From an uncultured Lentisphaeria bacterium (GTDB lineage Bacteria > Verrucomicrobiota > Lentisphaeria > Victivallales > Victivallaceae), in NCBI GenBank assembly GCA_903821255.1, contig CAIJKT010000148.1, forward strand, positions 1 through 13,716: 13,716 bases of DNA, written 5' to 3'. The notes under the pieces are model-generated. The model did no database searches, was not told the origin of the DNA, and worked only from the letters and a program-made list of their open reading frames with translations. Below, piece by piece: positions 1 through 7,866 of this stretch (position 1 is its first letter; each line of letters starts with the position of its first letter). The position numbers and the translations under genes were made by a program.

Positions 1-167
1 GCCTGGAAATGTTTGATGATTATATCACCAGGGCAAAACAGGCCGGCTGGGAATTCGTCACACTGGGTTCGCTGGTTGCGGAGACGCCTGAAATTCCCCT
101 GGGCAAAATAGTGCGGAAGGCATTTCCCGGCCGTGAAGGCTGGCTGGCCTGCCAGGAACCGGCGTAA
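1..167 (+). CDS. arnD: ArnD-like 4-deoxy-4-formamido-L-arabinose-phosphoundecaprenol deformylase, C-terminal end (5' truncated by window)
   Basis: Reading from base 3, the frame gives 54 residues ending at a TAA at 165-167. The tail with residues IPLGKIVRKAF and GREGWLACQ closely resembles the C-terminus of E. coli ArnD as I remember it (LPLGQVVRG, GREGWLGCQ). ArnD is a NodB-type polysaccharide deacetylase. It removes the formyl group from undecaprenyl-phosphate Ara4FN at the inner membrane, in the pathway that adds aminoarabinose to lipid A. The metal-binding and catalytic motifs lie upstream of the window, so activity cannot be judged. The next gene starts 43 nt downstream on the same strand. 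The only real alternative is another polysaccharide deacetylase that shares this tail. Confidence 0.72.
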   Translation, partial: LEMFDDYITRAKQAGWEFVTLGSLVAETPEIPLGKIVRKAFPGREGWLACQEPA

Positions 168-210
168 GTCCGCATAAACTCATCGCATTTAAAATATGGG
201 GTGAAGAAGG

Positions 211-834
211 ATGCAGTGTTCCAGGAAAAAAATTAGCAGGATTTTATGGATTTGCGGACTGCTGCTTATTCCCGCTGTTTACGGAATGGATAAGGAAACC
301 GCGGCAGACAAAAAGACGGACAGTTCCACGGTGGTTGAAGATGATCCGGCGACAGTCCGCATAAACATTCCCGGAGCGGGCGTTTATGGCAGAATGGAAT
401 CGATCATATTCCCCAATGTTGAATTTGAAGATGCGGATCTCTTTTCCGTGGTCAGATACCTTAACCGGGCCGGCAAACGCTATGATCCGGCCAAAACGGG
501 AGTCGGCATTGTCGTAGCCGGGCTGACTAAAGAGGCGGCGGGCAAACTCCCGAAAATCACGATGCATTTGTCGAAGATACCCATGAGCGAGGTTGTACGT
601 TATGTCTGCCAGTGCACCGGATTGAAGTTCAAGGTTGACGAGGGCGTGGTGATAATCGGAACTGATATTGACGAAATGCAGACAGGATCTTTCAATATCC
701 GGGGAGATTTGATTTCAGACATAACCGGAATAAAGAGTGACGCCGGAGAGAAAAAGAAGGAACAGAGCATTACCGCGCAAGGGGCCAAAACAGATTTCAC
801 CGGCACGTTCAAAAATGATTCCACCGGAAAATAA
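211..834 (+). CDS. Exported protein with a single secretin-type STN domain
   Basis: This is a 207-residue protein. Residues 1-25 look like a signal peptide: basic MQCSRKKISR, then the hydrophobic core ILWICGLLLIPAV. Residues about 62-150 resemble the STN (secretin/TonB short N-terminal) fold, with a 'VEFEDADLFSVVRYL' helix-strand start, a central strand 'GVGIVVAG', and 'IPMSEVVRYVCQCTGLKFKVDEGVVIIG' as the typical close. The remaining 55 residues are polar, rich in Lys, Asp and Thr, and probably disordered. There is no secretin pore domain and no TonB receptor barrel, so the STN domain stands alone. A GGGGTG stretch at 198-203 can serve as ribosome-binding site, with AAGG also directly before the ATG. 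The kinase gene follows after 27 nt, suggesting a shared transcript. Role unknown; a periplasmic envelope-contact or sensing role is inference. Confidence 0.8.
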   Translation: MQCSRKKISRILWICGLLLIPAVYGMDKETAADKKTDSSTVVEDDPATVRINIPGAGVYGRMESIIFPNVEFEDADLFSVVRYLNRAGKRYDPAKTGVGIVVAGLTKEAAGKLPKITMHLSKIPMSEVVRYVCQCTGLKFKVDEGVVIIGTDIDEMQTGSFNIRGDLISDITGIKSDAGEKKKEQSITAQGAKTDFTGTFKNDSTGK

Positions 835-861
835 TCATTCATCACCGGAGATGTGTAAAAT

Positions 862-2310
862 ATGAAAAACAAAGAAGACAGCCAGGCAGATTCGCTGAAT
901 GAGAAGACCAGCTTTCAAAATCTGAAAGTCGTCGGGGATTACACCCTGATCAAGCCCATCGGCATCGGCGGCATGGGGGAAGTGTTTCTGGCCGAACAGA
1001 AGTCCATGCAGCGTATCGTCGCATTGAAAATACTGCTGCCGGCGCTGGTCAACAACAAAAGCTCGCTGGAGCGTTTTTTCCGGGAAGTGCGCACTCTGGC
1101 CAAAATTGAACACCCGAATATCGCGCAGGCGATAGAAGCCGGAATCGAAGATGATATCTGTTATTTTTCGATGATGTACATTAAAGGCGAAGACCTTTCC
1201 GCTGTCATTAAAAGGAAAAAAAAGCTCGATGAAGTTCCGGCATTGAAAATTATCCGGGACGTTGCCGCCACGCTGGATTACGCCTGGCAGAAACACAAGC
1301 TGATTCACCGCGATGTGAAACCGTCAAATATCATGCTGACCAGTGAAGGCACGGTCAAACTGCTTGACCTGGGCATTTCCAAAATCTACGGAATTGATGA
1401 AGAGGAACTTACCCAGCGCGGCGTCATGGTCGGCTCCCCCTATTATGTCAGTCCCGAACAGGCCAAAGGCGACGAAGTTGACTTCCATGCGGACATGTAT
1501 TCACTGGGCGCGACTTTTTATCAGATGGTCACCGGACAGCCGCCGTTTGACGCCGAAACCACCCTCGGCATTGTCAGCAGACATCTTTGCGATCCCGTGC
1601 CGGACCCCCGAATGATTAACGAGAACATCTCCGAACGAACCGCCCTGCTCATAATGAAAATGCTGGAGAAAAAACGCTATGACCGGTTCTCCGACTGGCA
1701 GAAGGTAATTGATGAATGCAATGATATCATTGCAGATAAAGAGATACTGAACGACCCCGCCGCCAGGCAGGCCGGACTTAAAAAAGCGGGTTTCACGCTG
1801 CGCGGCATGGCAATTCCCCCGAGATTGCAGCGGCTGCTTTTTACGCTGCTGATTATGATCATTGCGCTGGCGGTGCTGATTAATTACAGCAATAAGGAAA
1901 ATGCCAGAAAAGAGAAAGAGAAAAGCTTCATCAATGCCATTGCTTTTGCTAAAAGCTGTTCCTCCGACCAGTATCAGGACGCATTCGCCAAATTGGAATA
2001 TGTAATCCGCAACGCCCCCGCCGAATATGCCGGCCCCGCCAAAGAGCTGCTAAACAGCCTGAATGATAAAATCATCGAAGACAAGCGCGTGGACGAAAAA
2101 CATAAAATTGAAGCGGCGGTACTGTCGCTGCGGCAGAAATCATACACACTGGAACAGCAGGGTAAATATCAGCAGGCGATAGAACTGTGGCAGTTTCATT
2201 TGCAGAACAGCCCGTGGCGCGGCAATCAGACCTTCCGCGATCAAGTTGACAAAATGATCAGCCTGATCAAAGAGGAGCGTTCGCAAAAAGAGAAAAAACA
2301 TCTGGATTAG
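862..2310 (+). CDS. Membrane-anchored Hanks-type (PknB-like) Ser/Thr protein kinase
   Basis: This is a 482-residue protein with an N-terminal kinase domain at about residues 26-290. Visible motifs are the Gly-rich loop GIGGMGEV (34-41), catalytic Lys K56 in VALK, helix-C Glu E75, catalytic loop H149-R150-D151 with K153 and N156, metal-binding D169-L170-G171 (DLG instead of DFG), SPE at 197-199 in the usual bacterial YxSPEQ context, and helix-F Asp D211. All residues expected for catalysis are present. One transmembrane helix lies at about 323-342. It is followed by a 140-residue charged helical tail outside the cytoplasm; residues 412-450 resemble a single TPR-like helix pair. There is no PASTA domain, so it is not a classical PknB cell-wall sensor. 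GGAG at 847-850 precedes the ATG. It probably works with the STN protein encoded just upstream (inference). An A8 run at 1216-1223 encodes part of KRKKK. Confidence 0.92.
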   Translation: MKNKEDSQADSLNEKTSFQNLKVVGDYTLIKPIGIGGMGEVFLAEQKSMQRIVALKILLPALVNNKSSLERFFREVRTLAKIEHPNIAQAIEAGIEDDICYFSMMYIKGEDLSAVIKRKKKLDEVPALKIIRDVAATLDYAWQKHKLIHRDVKPSNIMLTSEGTVKLLDLGISKIYGIDEEELTQRGVMVGSPYYVSPEQAKGDEVDFHADMYSLGATFYQMVTGQPPFDAETTLGIVSRHLCDPVPDPRMINENISERTALLIMKMLEKKRYDRFSDWQKVIDECNDIIADKEILNDPAARQAGLKKAGFTLRGMAIPPRLQRLLFTLLIMIIALAVLINYSNKENARKEKEKSFINAIAFAKSCSSDQYQDAFAKLEYVIRNAPAEYAGPAKELLNSLNDKIIEDKRVDEKHKIEAAVLSLRQKSYTLEQQGKYQQAIELWQFHLQNSPWRGNQTFRDQVDKMISLIKEERSQKEKKHLD

Positions 2311-2364
2311 CCCTGCCCTGTCTTTCTTTGAAACTTCATTGTCCGCTGAAGCTCCGCGTAAATA

Positions 2365-2841
2365 TCAGAGCTTTTTGAAATAAGTGACATCCTCTGTTCT
2401 TATATCGAAGCCGGCTCTTTCGTAGGCGCGGCGGGCGCGGAGATGGGTATCGTCAAGCCCGGTCCTGACCTGCGCATAAATCATGCCTTCATCCTTAAAC
2501 CTTTTAAATACTTCGCCATACATCTGCTGGCCAATTCCCTTGAGACCGCATTCCGGATCAACCGCATTATTGCCGATCTGTCCGATTTTTCGACTTTGGT
2601 CAATACTGAAAGTAATAAACCCGACGACCTTCCCGTTTTCTTCGCAGACATAAATCCAGTCTGGATGATGGAGCACATGATAATTTATCTGCTCCTCTTT
2701 CGCGGTGTCTTTATCCGGAATAAGCAATGAAAACAACACATCCCCATAGGTGTCCTGATACATATTATAGATATTTGACCAGGCACGATTGGCAATCGAC
2801 ACCACCGCCGGCAAATCTTCGGGTTTATAGCTTCTGAGCAT
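2365..2841 (-). CDS. GNAT-family N-acetyltransferase
   Basis: The protein has 158 residues from the ATG at 2841. A longer GTG start at 2865 would add 8 residues, but the ATG has a good GGAG site (2848-2851 on the complementary strand) 6 nt upstream, so I chose the ATG. The GNAT fold is visible: an N-terminal helix pair (ML-RSYKPEDLPAVVSIANRAW), strand VVGFITFS (72-79), and motif A with the acetyl-CoA pyrophosphate loop GLKGIGQQMY at 99-108 (R/Q-x-x-G-x-G/A type). Near the end is RARRAYERAGF (135-145), the usual family closing motif before the last strand. It transfers an acetyl group from acetyl-CoA to an amine; the substrate cannot be told. It starts 49 nt after the stop of the large exported enzyme on the same strand, so it may be the last gene of that transcript. 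It converges on the kinase gene with 54 nt between the stops, where I see no clear terminator hairpin. Confidence 0.85.
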   Translation of the reverse strand: MLRSYKPEDLPAVVSIANRAWSNIYNMYQDTYGDVLFSLLIPDKDTAKEEQINYHVLHHPDWIYVCEENGKVVGFITFSIDQSRKIGQIGNNAVDPECGLKGIGQQMYGEVFKRFKDEGMIYAQVRTGLDDTHLRARRAYERAGFDIRTEDVTYFKKL

Positions 2842-2890
2842 GTAATTCTCCGTTCTTACAAACACACCATTGTCAGGTAACGCCCATTTT

Positions 2891-5800
2891 TCACTCCCAA
2901 AGCAACATTGCCGGCCACTGATGCGGGCTGTTATAACAGCTTGAGCCGACCGGGCTGACGGTTAGCGCTGACTTGACGCGATTCGGGTATTTCAATGACG
3001 CGTCATCGCAGTCAGCCGCGTAAATGCCGAATCCGATCGCGGAGCCCTTCTCCAGCCTGGCCGGCAGAAGATATTTCGCGGGGAAAAAGACTTCGTAGAC
3101 ATAGCCGTCCTCTGTCTGTCTGAAAGCAGACGGAATATCTGCGGCAGCGGTGCTGTCCTTGGGCGCCTGAGTGGCCAGCCCGAGCTGAGGGTCCGGTGTG
3201 CGGTTGCGGAACACCAGCGAACTTCTTCCGTCCGGGTTCGGATAGACGGCATAGTCATAGTCATCTTCATCATAGCCGGTTTGCTGTTTTGACCGTGCGT
3301 TGCACAACGAATCGAAATATATTTGCAAGCAGTCATTGCACCAGCGTTCCGCCTGCTTCGTGAACGCTTCGTGAACGAATTTGTCATCGGTGATTTTCAC
3401 GCAAATATAAATGCCTTTTTCATCCCAGGCGGTTTTTAACCAGCCGGAAAAATCTTTATCTGATATATTTTTCAGCTTCTTATCCGCGATATAGCGGTTT
3501 TCAAATTTCACCGCTGGAATTTCTTTCCAGTCGTCAGGATTGCCGTCAATTGTGATTGGCGTTTTTGCCTTTTTGCAGACAAATCCGCTGAAGCTGAGAT
3601 CTGATGCGAACACGCAGGATTCAGATTTGATTGCCGCGTTCAGTTTTTCCTGCGTGATGCCGTCCTGGGTGAGCGGTACCGGCAGTTTGATGAAAATATC
3701 AGACACTCCGGAACCCGGAACATGCAGTGGAATTTTTTGCCCCGCCAGCTCAAGAGTTCCGTCAAACGTTCTGGACAAATAATTTTTTGCGGCGATCACC
3801 GCGGTTTCCGGCGCTGAGGGTTTGCTGCTGAACGCCAAAGGAGAAATGTCATCCCCGGAGGACAGGCTGACTGTCTCAAAGGCTTTGACAAAAACGTCAA
3901 GCGTTCCCGGCTTGCCTCTGAAGAAAAGCGGGAAAGACGATACCGGGAATTTTACATTGCCTTTCACGTCCGGCTTGAAGCTTCTTTCGCATTCCATGAG
4001 ATCGAATATTTGTTCAAGACTGCCGTTGAAATTCGTCCAGGCCATCGGGGCCGGCATAATGCCGGCGTCAAGTTTCGGATGGTGACACCATACGGCCGCG
4101 ACTGGCCGTTTCTGCGCATCCTCGAAGATGTATGCCCTGATATAAGGCGCAAAGCGGACATCCTTCCTGAAATAAGCATCGCCAAGAAGATGGCCGAGCG
4201 TATTAGAGATTTTCTGCGTGGCATACGGGGTCATATTCATGTCCATCTCAAAATTGTTGATGTGAGCCCCGGACAGGAAAGATTTCACTCTGTCCTGATA
4301 TTTGAGGGCGACCAGCCAGCTTCTGGCGCGCCAGGCGGCGGAGATTTTTTCCGTCCAGCCCATGTCGTATGACAACGCGCCGTAATACCATGCGCCCGGA
4401 GGAAGCCAGCGGGCGGATTCGATGCCCCATTGCGGAATTGTGTATGGTCCGTAATGCATGCCTTCCGGCCAGAATACCGGAGTATTCCCGTAACCGTTTT
4501 TCTCCAGGACTTTAAACAGCGTCTGTGTATCAGCGTCCAGATCCGGACTTTCCGGCCTGTTCCTGTATGTGTGAATGCCTATCATGTCAAATTTCACGCC
4601 GCCGAGTTTGTTGACTTCCGCGAGCAGGTGATCTGTTTCGGCGATGCCGCCGTCCGGGGACATGTTGCAAGGATCGTCCTGGAAAACTTTTGCGGCCGGG
4701 TTACCCTCTTTGACGCCCTGATAGAAAGCTTTCAGCACTTTTGCAAAATTTTTAGACGCAGTTTCCGGCGTTCCGTCTTTGCTCCACCATGCGACCGGAA
4801 ATTTTGCGAATACCTCTCCGCCGGCAGCCCACATTGGAATCCATGGATGCTTTTTCGCGACTTCCGCCGTTTTCTCTTTGAATTTTTCCAGCCATTCGAC
4901 GGTGATTTCCCCCCCTGCCCCTGTGTTATAATCTTTTATCAGGATATCGGGATCGTCGGGTGGCATCCTGTAACTGCCCGGCGAACTTCTGATGCAAAAA
5001 CCCTGCATTTTATCAGTTTGCTGGTCCCATGTGAATGAGAACATGAATGAGTTGGTTATTTCAATCCCGTATTTCTGATAGGAGTCCCAGATGATTTTAT
5101 CCCACATATAGGTGTGGCTCTTTGCCCCTATTCCAATTTTCCGGTACCGGTCCAGGATTTTGAAAAAGTCGTAGCGGCATGCATCGGAATCCCCGTAGTT
5201 TTCGGAGAAAATATTTTTCAGGCGGTGCTTATTCTCTAGAAAATTCATGATGGAGAAACGGTGGAAATCATAGGTTCTGGAGCCGTCATCCAGTTCATAT
5301 TCCGCCTTTGCAACAAAGATTCCGCACGGAAAATTGCCGTCAAAAGGGAGTTGAACAAGCGCTTTGCCGTCACTGCCGCATTTGAATTTGAATGTTTTAG
5401 AGAACAGCTCTTCGTCAAAAAAGTTCTTTACGCTGACAGTCACTTTGCCGGAGCGCTCCGGCCTGGCGGTTATCTCAAGTCTCGCCTCCATCCTGTCAGA
5501 CGGCTGGAGAAAGTTGCCATCGCCGGACGTGAGCAGCAGACCCTCTGCCGCGCGTGCCTTAAAATCCGTTGCGGCACTGTCTTTTTCAAGCTGAAGCCCG
5601 TCGATCCAGACATGGCTCCCGCCGCTGGTCGAGTCAGCGCCGATGGACACGGAAACCGGCATGGATTGAGGAACTTCAAAACTTAACGAGTAGCGCTCCC
5701 AGTCGGGAGAGGCATTAAATATTGCTCTTGCTTCTTTGCCTTTGCCGTCACGCTGGAACCCGATGGGCAGATGCTTGTTGCCGTATCCGACCCAGCAGGA

Positions 5801-6988
5801 ATTCGGCAACCATATGCTGATGCGCTGATCGTCATGCGGTTCGCTTTTCGCGTAAAAACTGAAAGTATATTTTCCGGCTTCCAAAGGGACGGGAAAAGTC
5901 CTGAACGGATAACCTATGCTCCTGTAATCGCCGTTTTTTTTCACCATTGCCAGTATTCTCATGCTTTGAGAACCGAATTTGCTGACGGTTTTGTCAATGG
6001 CAAAAGGCACTAAACTCCATATTTCTCTGCCCGTGAATCTAAAGGTGTTCCAGTCCTGGAAATAAGACTCCAGCCCCTGCTCGAAAGATGGATTTTGAAT
6101 GAGATTTTTGGATGATTTAAAGTCCGGCAGCGCCAAACCATCAACCGCCTTGAAGTCAATGCCCGCGCATACATTGTCCGCCGCTTTGGCGGATACCGCG
6201 TTTTTTATGTCCAGCAGAAACGAGATATGATTACTCCCGGTTCCGGGAAATAATCTGAAATTATACGTCTTACTCCAGTCGGTATAATAAAATCTTGTGT
6301 CCTGGCATGTCTCGCCGGGAATAACCGCAAAAGATTCGCGCGGATTGTCATGGAAAAACTCTATTTCCGTTCTTGGATTATGCAGGGCCATGAAATCCCA
6401 GTGGGATAATTTATCGCCCTCTTTTTCGGGAATTACATAGTCTTTGCCCTGGTTGCGGAGTTTTTGGCCCAGCGTTTTGCTGTAGTCCATTTCAAACCAG
6501 AAGGAGGACAGGAATATTTTGGTTCCCTGCTTTGCGATGAAGGATGCGTCGGCATCAAACATGATCAGGCCGTTTTCGAGAAGCTCAATTGTCTGCCGGC
6601 AGTTTCCTGTCATGCCCGCATGTGAGAATTCGCCGTCGCAGATCAATTTTCCGCCGTCTGTTTTAAAAGCGGTTTTGAACCACTTCGTGTCATTGAAGCG
6701 GAGATATTCCTTCGGGGCGGAGCTTTCCATATAAAAAAGCAGATATCCTTTAGCCAGGACCTTGCCGTCGGCGGAAAGCGTAATCTGACCGTCTTTCCTC
6801 ATCTCGATCTTTTTGTTGCCGCTGACAATCTCGCTGCCCTTTATTTCAGGATTGAAACCCTGTGTTTTTTCCGCTGATTCCTGCACGAACGGCGCGGGCG
6901 GGGCGGTCAGCGGCAGAGTGTTATCCACCGCATAAACTGACAGAATGCCGCATAACGACAACAGTACCGGTAAAATGCTTTTTCTCAT
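2891..6988 (-). CDS. Large exported glycoside-hydrolase-like protein with CBM4/9-type and CBM9-like modules
   Basis: This is a 1365-residue protein. Residues 1-20 form a signal peptide (MRKS then ILPVLLSLCGILSVYA). Region 45-285 is beta-rich and unassigned. Region 293-475 resembles a CBM_4_9 jelly roll: it opens with NLIQNPSFEQGLE, has the YTFSFYAKS strand and ends with VWIDGLQLEKD. Region 580-960 looks like a TIM barrel of the clan GH-A kind. It has WIPMWAAGGEVF with E724 as acid/base candidate, DMIGIHTYRNRPES (801-814), and PVFWPEGMHYGP with E842 as nucleophile candidate. Region 1143-1364 resembles CBM9/DOMON-like domains, opening with ITIDGNPDDWKEI and containing AWDEKGIYICVKITDD. No lysine-rich anchor, dockerin or PorSS tail is visible. 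The likely role is extracytoplasmic attack on a complex polysaccharide; the substrate is unknown. The ATG has only a weak AGAG-like site. The gene begins 31 nt after the prepilin-like gene, probably as part of one operon. Confidence 0.78.
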   Translation of the reverse strand: MRKSILPVLLSLCGILSVYAVDNTLPLTAPPAPFVQESAEKTQGFNPEIKGSEIVSGNKKIEMRKDGQITLSADGKVLAKGYLLFYMESSAPKEYLRFNDTKWFKTAFKTDGGKLICDGEFSHAGMTGNCRQTIELLENGLIMFDADASFIAKQGTKIFLSSFWFEMDYSKTLGQKLRNQGKDYVIPEKEGDKLSHWDFMALHNPRTEIEFFHDNPRESFAVIPGETCQDTRFYYTDWSKTYNFRLFPGTGSNHISFLLDIKNAVSAKAADNVCAGIDFKAVDGLALPDFKSSKNLIQNPSFEQGLESYFQDWNTFRFTGREIWSLVPFAIDKTVSKFGSQSMRILAMVKKNGDYRSIGYPFRTFPVPLEAGKYTFSFYAKSEPHDDQRISIWLPNSCWVGYGNKHLPIGFQRDGKGKEARAIFNASPDWERYSLSFEVPQSMPVSVSIGADSTSGGSHVWIDGLQLEKDSAATDFKARAAEGLLLTSGDGNFLQPSDRMEARLEITARPERSGKVTVSVKNFFDEELFSKTFKFKCGSDGKALVQLPFDGNFPCGIFVAKAEYELDDGSRTYDFHRFSIMNFLENKHRLKNIFSENYGDSDACRYDFFKILDRYRKIGIGAKSHTYMWDKIIWDSYQKYGIEITNSFMFSFTWDQQTDKMQGFCIRSSPGSYRMPPDDPDILIKDYNTGAGGEITVEWLEKFKEKTAEVAKKHPWIPMWAAGGEVFAKFPVAWWSKDGTPETASKNFAKVLKAFYQGVKEGNPAAKVFQDDPCNMSPDGGIAETDHLLAEVNKLGGVKFDMIGIHTYRNRPESPDLDADTQTLFKVLEKNGYGNTPVFWPEGMHYGPYTIPQWGIESARWLPPGAWYYGALSYDMGWTEKISAAWRARSWLVALKYQDRVKSFLSGAHINNFEMDMNMTPYATQKISNTLGHLLGDAYFRKDVRFAPYIRAYIFEDAQKRPVAAVWCHHPKLDAGIMPAPMAWTNFNGSLEQIFDLMECERSFKPDVKGNVKFPVSSFPLFFRGKPGTLDVFVKAFETVSLSSGDDISPLAFSSKPSAPETAVIAAKNYLSRTFDGTLELAGQKIPLHVPGSGVSDIFIKLPVPLTQDGITQEKLNAAIKSESCVFASDLSFSGFVCKKAKTPITIDGNPDDWKEIPAVKFENRYIADKKLKNISDKDFSGWLKTAWDEKGIYICVKITDDKFVHEAFTKQAERWCNDCLQIYFDSLCNARSKQQTGYDEDDYDYAVYPNPDGRSSLVFRNRTPDPQLGLATQAPKDSTAAADIPSAFRQTEDGYVYEVFFPAKYLLPARLEKGSAIGFGIYAADCDDASLKYPNRVKSALTVSPVGSSCYNSPHQWPAMLLWE

Positions 6989-7019
6989 TCAGATGTTTCT
7001 CTTTATTTTACGTTTGCGG

Positions 7020-7766
7020 TTAGAATGTCATCCTGTAATTTTCATAAAGGCCGGTCCGTATTGTACACATTCCCCATTTGAAATTCCGCCACGGGACAGT
7101 CTCCACGCTGCCGTCGGCCTTCAGATAATTGGAGGTGTCGCTATGCGTGTCAAGGGACATGGGGCCTTCGGCCAGAACTGCGCTGCCGTATATAACGTTT
7201 CTGACGCAGATGAACCGGTAATCCCGGACATAATGATGCGCTGTCGTGTATAATTCATCCTTTTCGCCGACAATGGAAAAGCGCGACGGGTTTCTGATGA
7301 CCGGGTTTCTGCAGCCAGGCGTACCGGCGACGGCCTCGTTAAAGCCTCCGCCCATATTTACCCAGCCTAAGTCAGAACAGACCGCGTTAATCAGATAGTC
7401 TGACATAATGTTCAGGCTGAAGGTGGCGTTTCTCATTCTTGACGGACAGTAAACCGAGAAATCTTCGGGGCCTTTGCCCTGTTTCATATATTTGCCCTGG
7501 GTGAGCTGCAGCGCCCAGTAACGCAAAGGCGCAAAGCCGGCGACGACCCGGTACGGCCACCATTCATTGCTGTCGTCAACGTAGCTGCGGAGGCCGAGCC
7601 CGATCTGCTTCATGCTCCCGATGCAGAATGTCCGCTTGGCGGACTCCCTGGCCTTGTTCAGCGCCGGCAGCAGCATGCTGGCGAGGATCGCGATGATAGC
7701 GATCACCACCAGGAGCTCTATTAATGTAAAATTTAATAGCCTGTAATTATTTAGTGTCTTTTTCAT
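7020..7766 (-). CDS. Prepilin-like protein with N-terminal methylation motif and H-X9-DG motif
   Basis: The protein has 248 residues from the ATG at 7766. It has a short basic leader ([12 protein letters not shown]), then [18 protein letters not shown] (13-30), a class III-type pilin helix with Glu at +5 (E17). The C-terminal part carries the processing-associated H-X9-DG motif: H208, nine residues, D218-G219. This is the common DUF1559-like pseudopilin layout of planctomycetes and Lentisphaerae, and it is probably inserted in the inner membrane. Position -1 of the expected cleavage site is Asn, not Gly. The 7766 start has AAGGAA at 7774-7779 on the complementary strand. A longer start at 7844 also has a fair site (GGCGAGG) and would add 26 residues, so the start is not settled. 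It lies 100 nt after the cytoplasmic glycosidase and 31 nt before the exported one. No type II secretion genes are in the window. Confidence 0.88.
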   Translation of the reverse strand: MKKTLNNYRLLNFTLIELLVVIAIIAILASMLLPALNKARESAKRTFCIGSMKQIGLGLRSYVDDSNEWWPYRVVAGFAPLRYWALQLTQGKYMKQGKGPEDFSVYCPSRMRNATFSLNIMSDYLINAVCSDLGWVNMGGGFNEAVAGTPGCRNPVIRNPSRFSIVGEKDELYTTAHHYVRDYRFICVRNVIYGSAVLAEGPMSLDTHSDTSNYLKADGSVETVPWRNFKWGMCTIRTGLYENYRMTF

Positions 7767-7866
7767 GGTTTCATTCCTTGCTTTCATGTTATGATTGCGG
7801 GGGCGATGCTCAAAACACTTTAAACTACTTTCGCATTCCTTCATTTACACCTCGCCTTGTTGTTTA

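Noticed and set aside
2311..2364. Possible bidirectional terminator between the converging kinase and acetyltransferase genes
   Set aside because: I found no GC-rich stem with a T-run on either strand. Termination here may be factor-dependent or inside the coding ends.
4006..4030. TTGTTCAA and TTGAAAT half-sites resembling the operator, inside the exported enzyme gene; also TTTGAACAT within the transporter gene at about 12637-12645
   Set aside because: The spacing and arms do not match the 8-N5-8 palindrome, and the sites are within coding sequence.
4430..5038. Long open frame on the + strand inside the exported enzyme gene, and similar ones at 8401-8985, 9430-9984 and 10027-10605
   Set aside because: They are antisense to well-supported domain-bearing genes, show no recognisable motifs and have no good ribosome-binding sites. 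The GC-rich codon bias of the real genes explains the open antisense frames.
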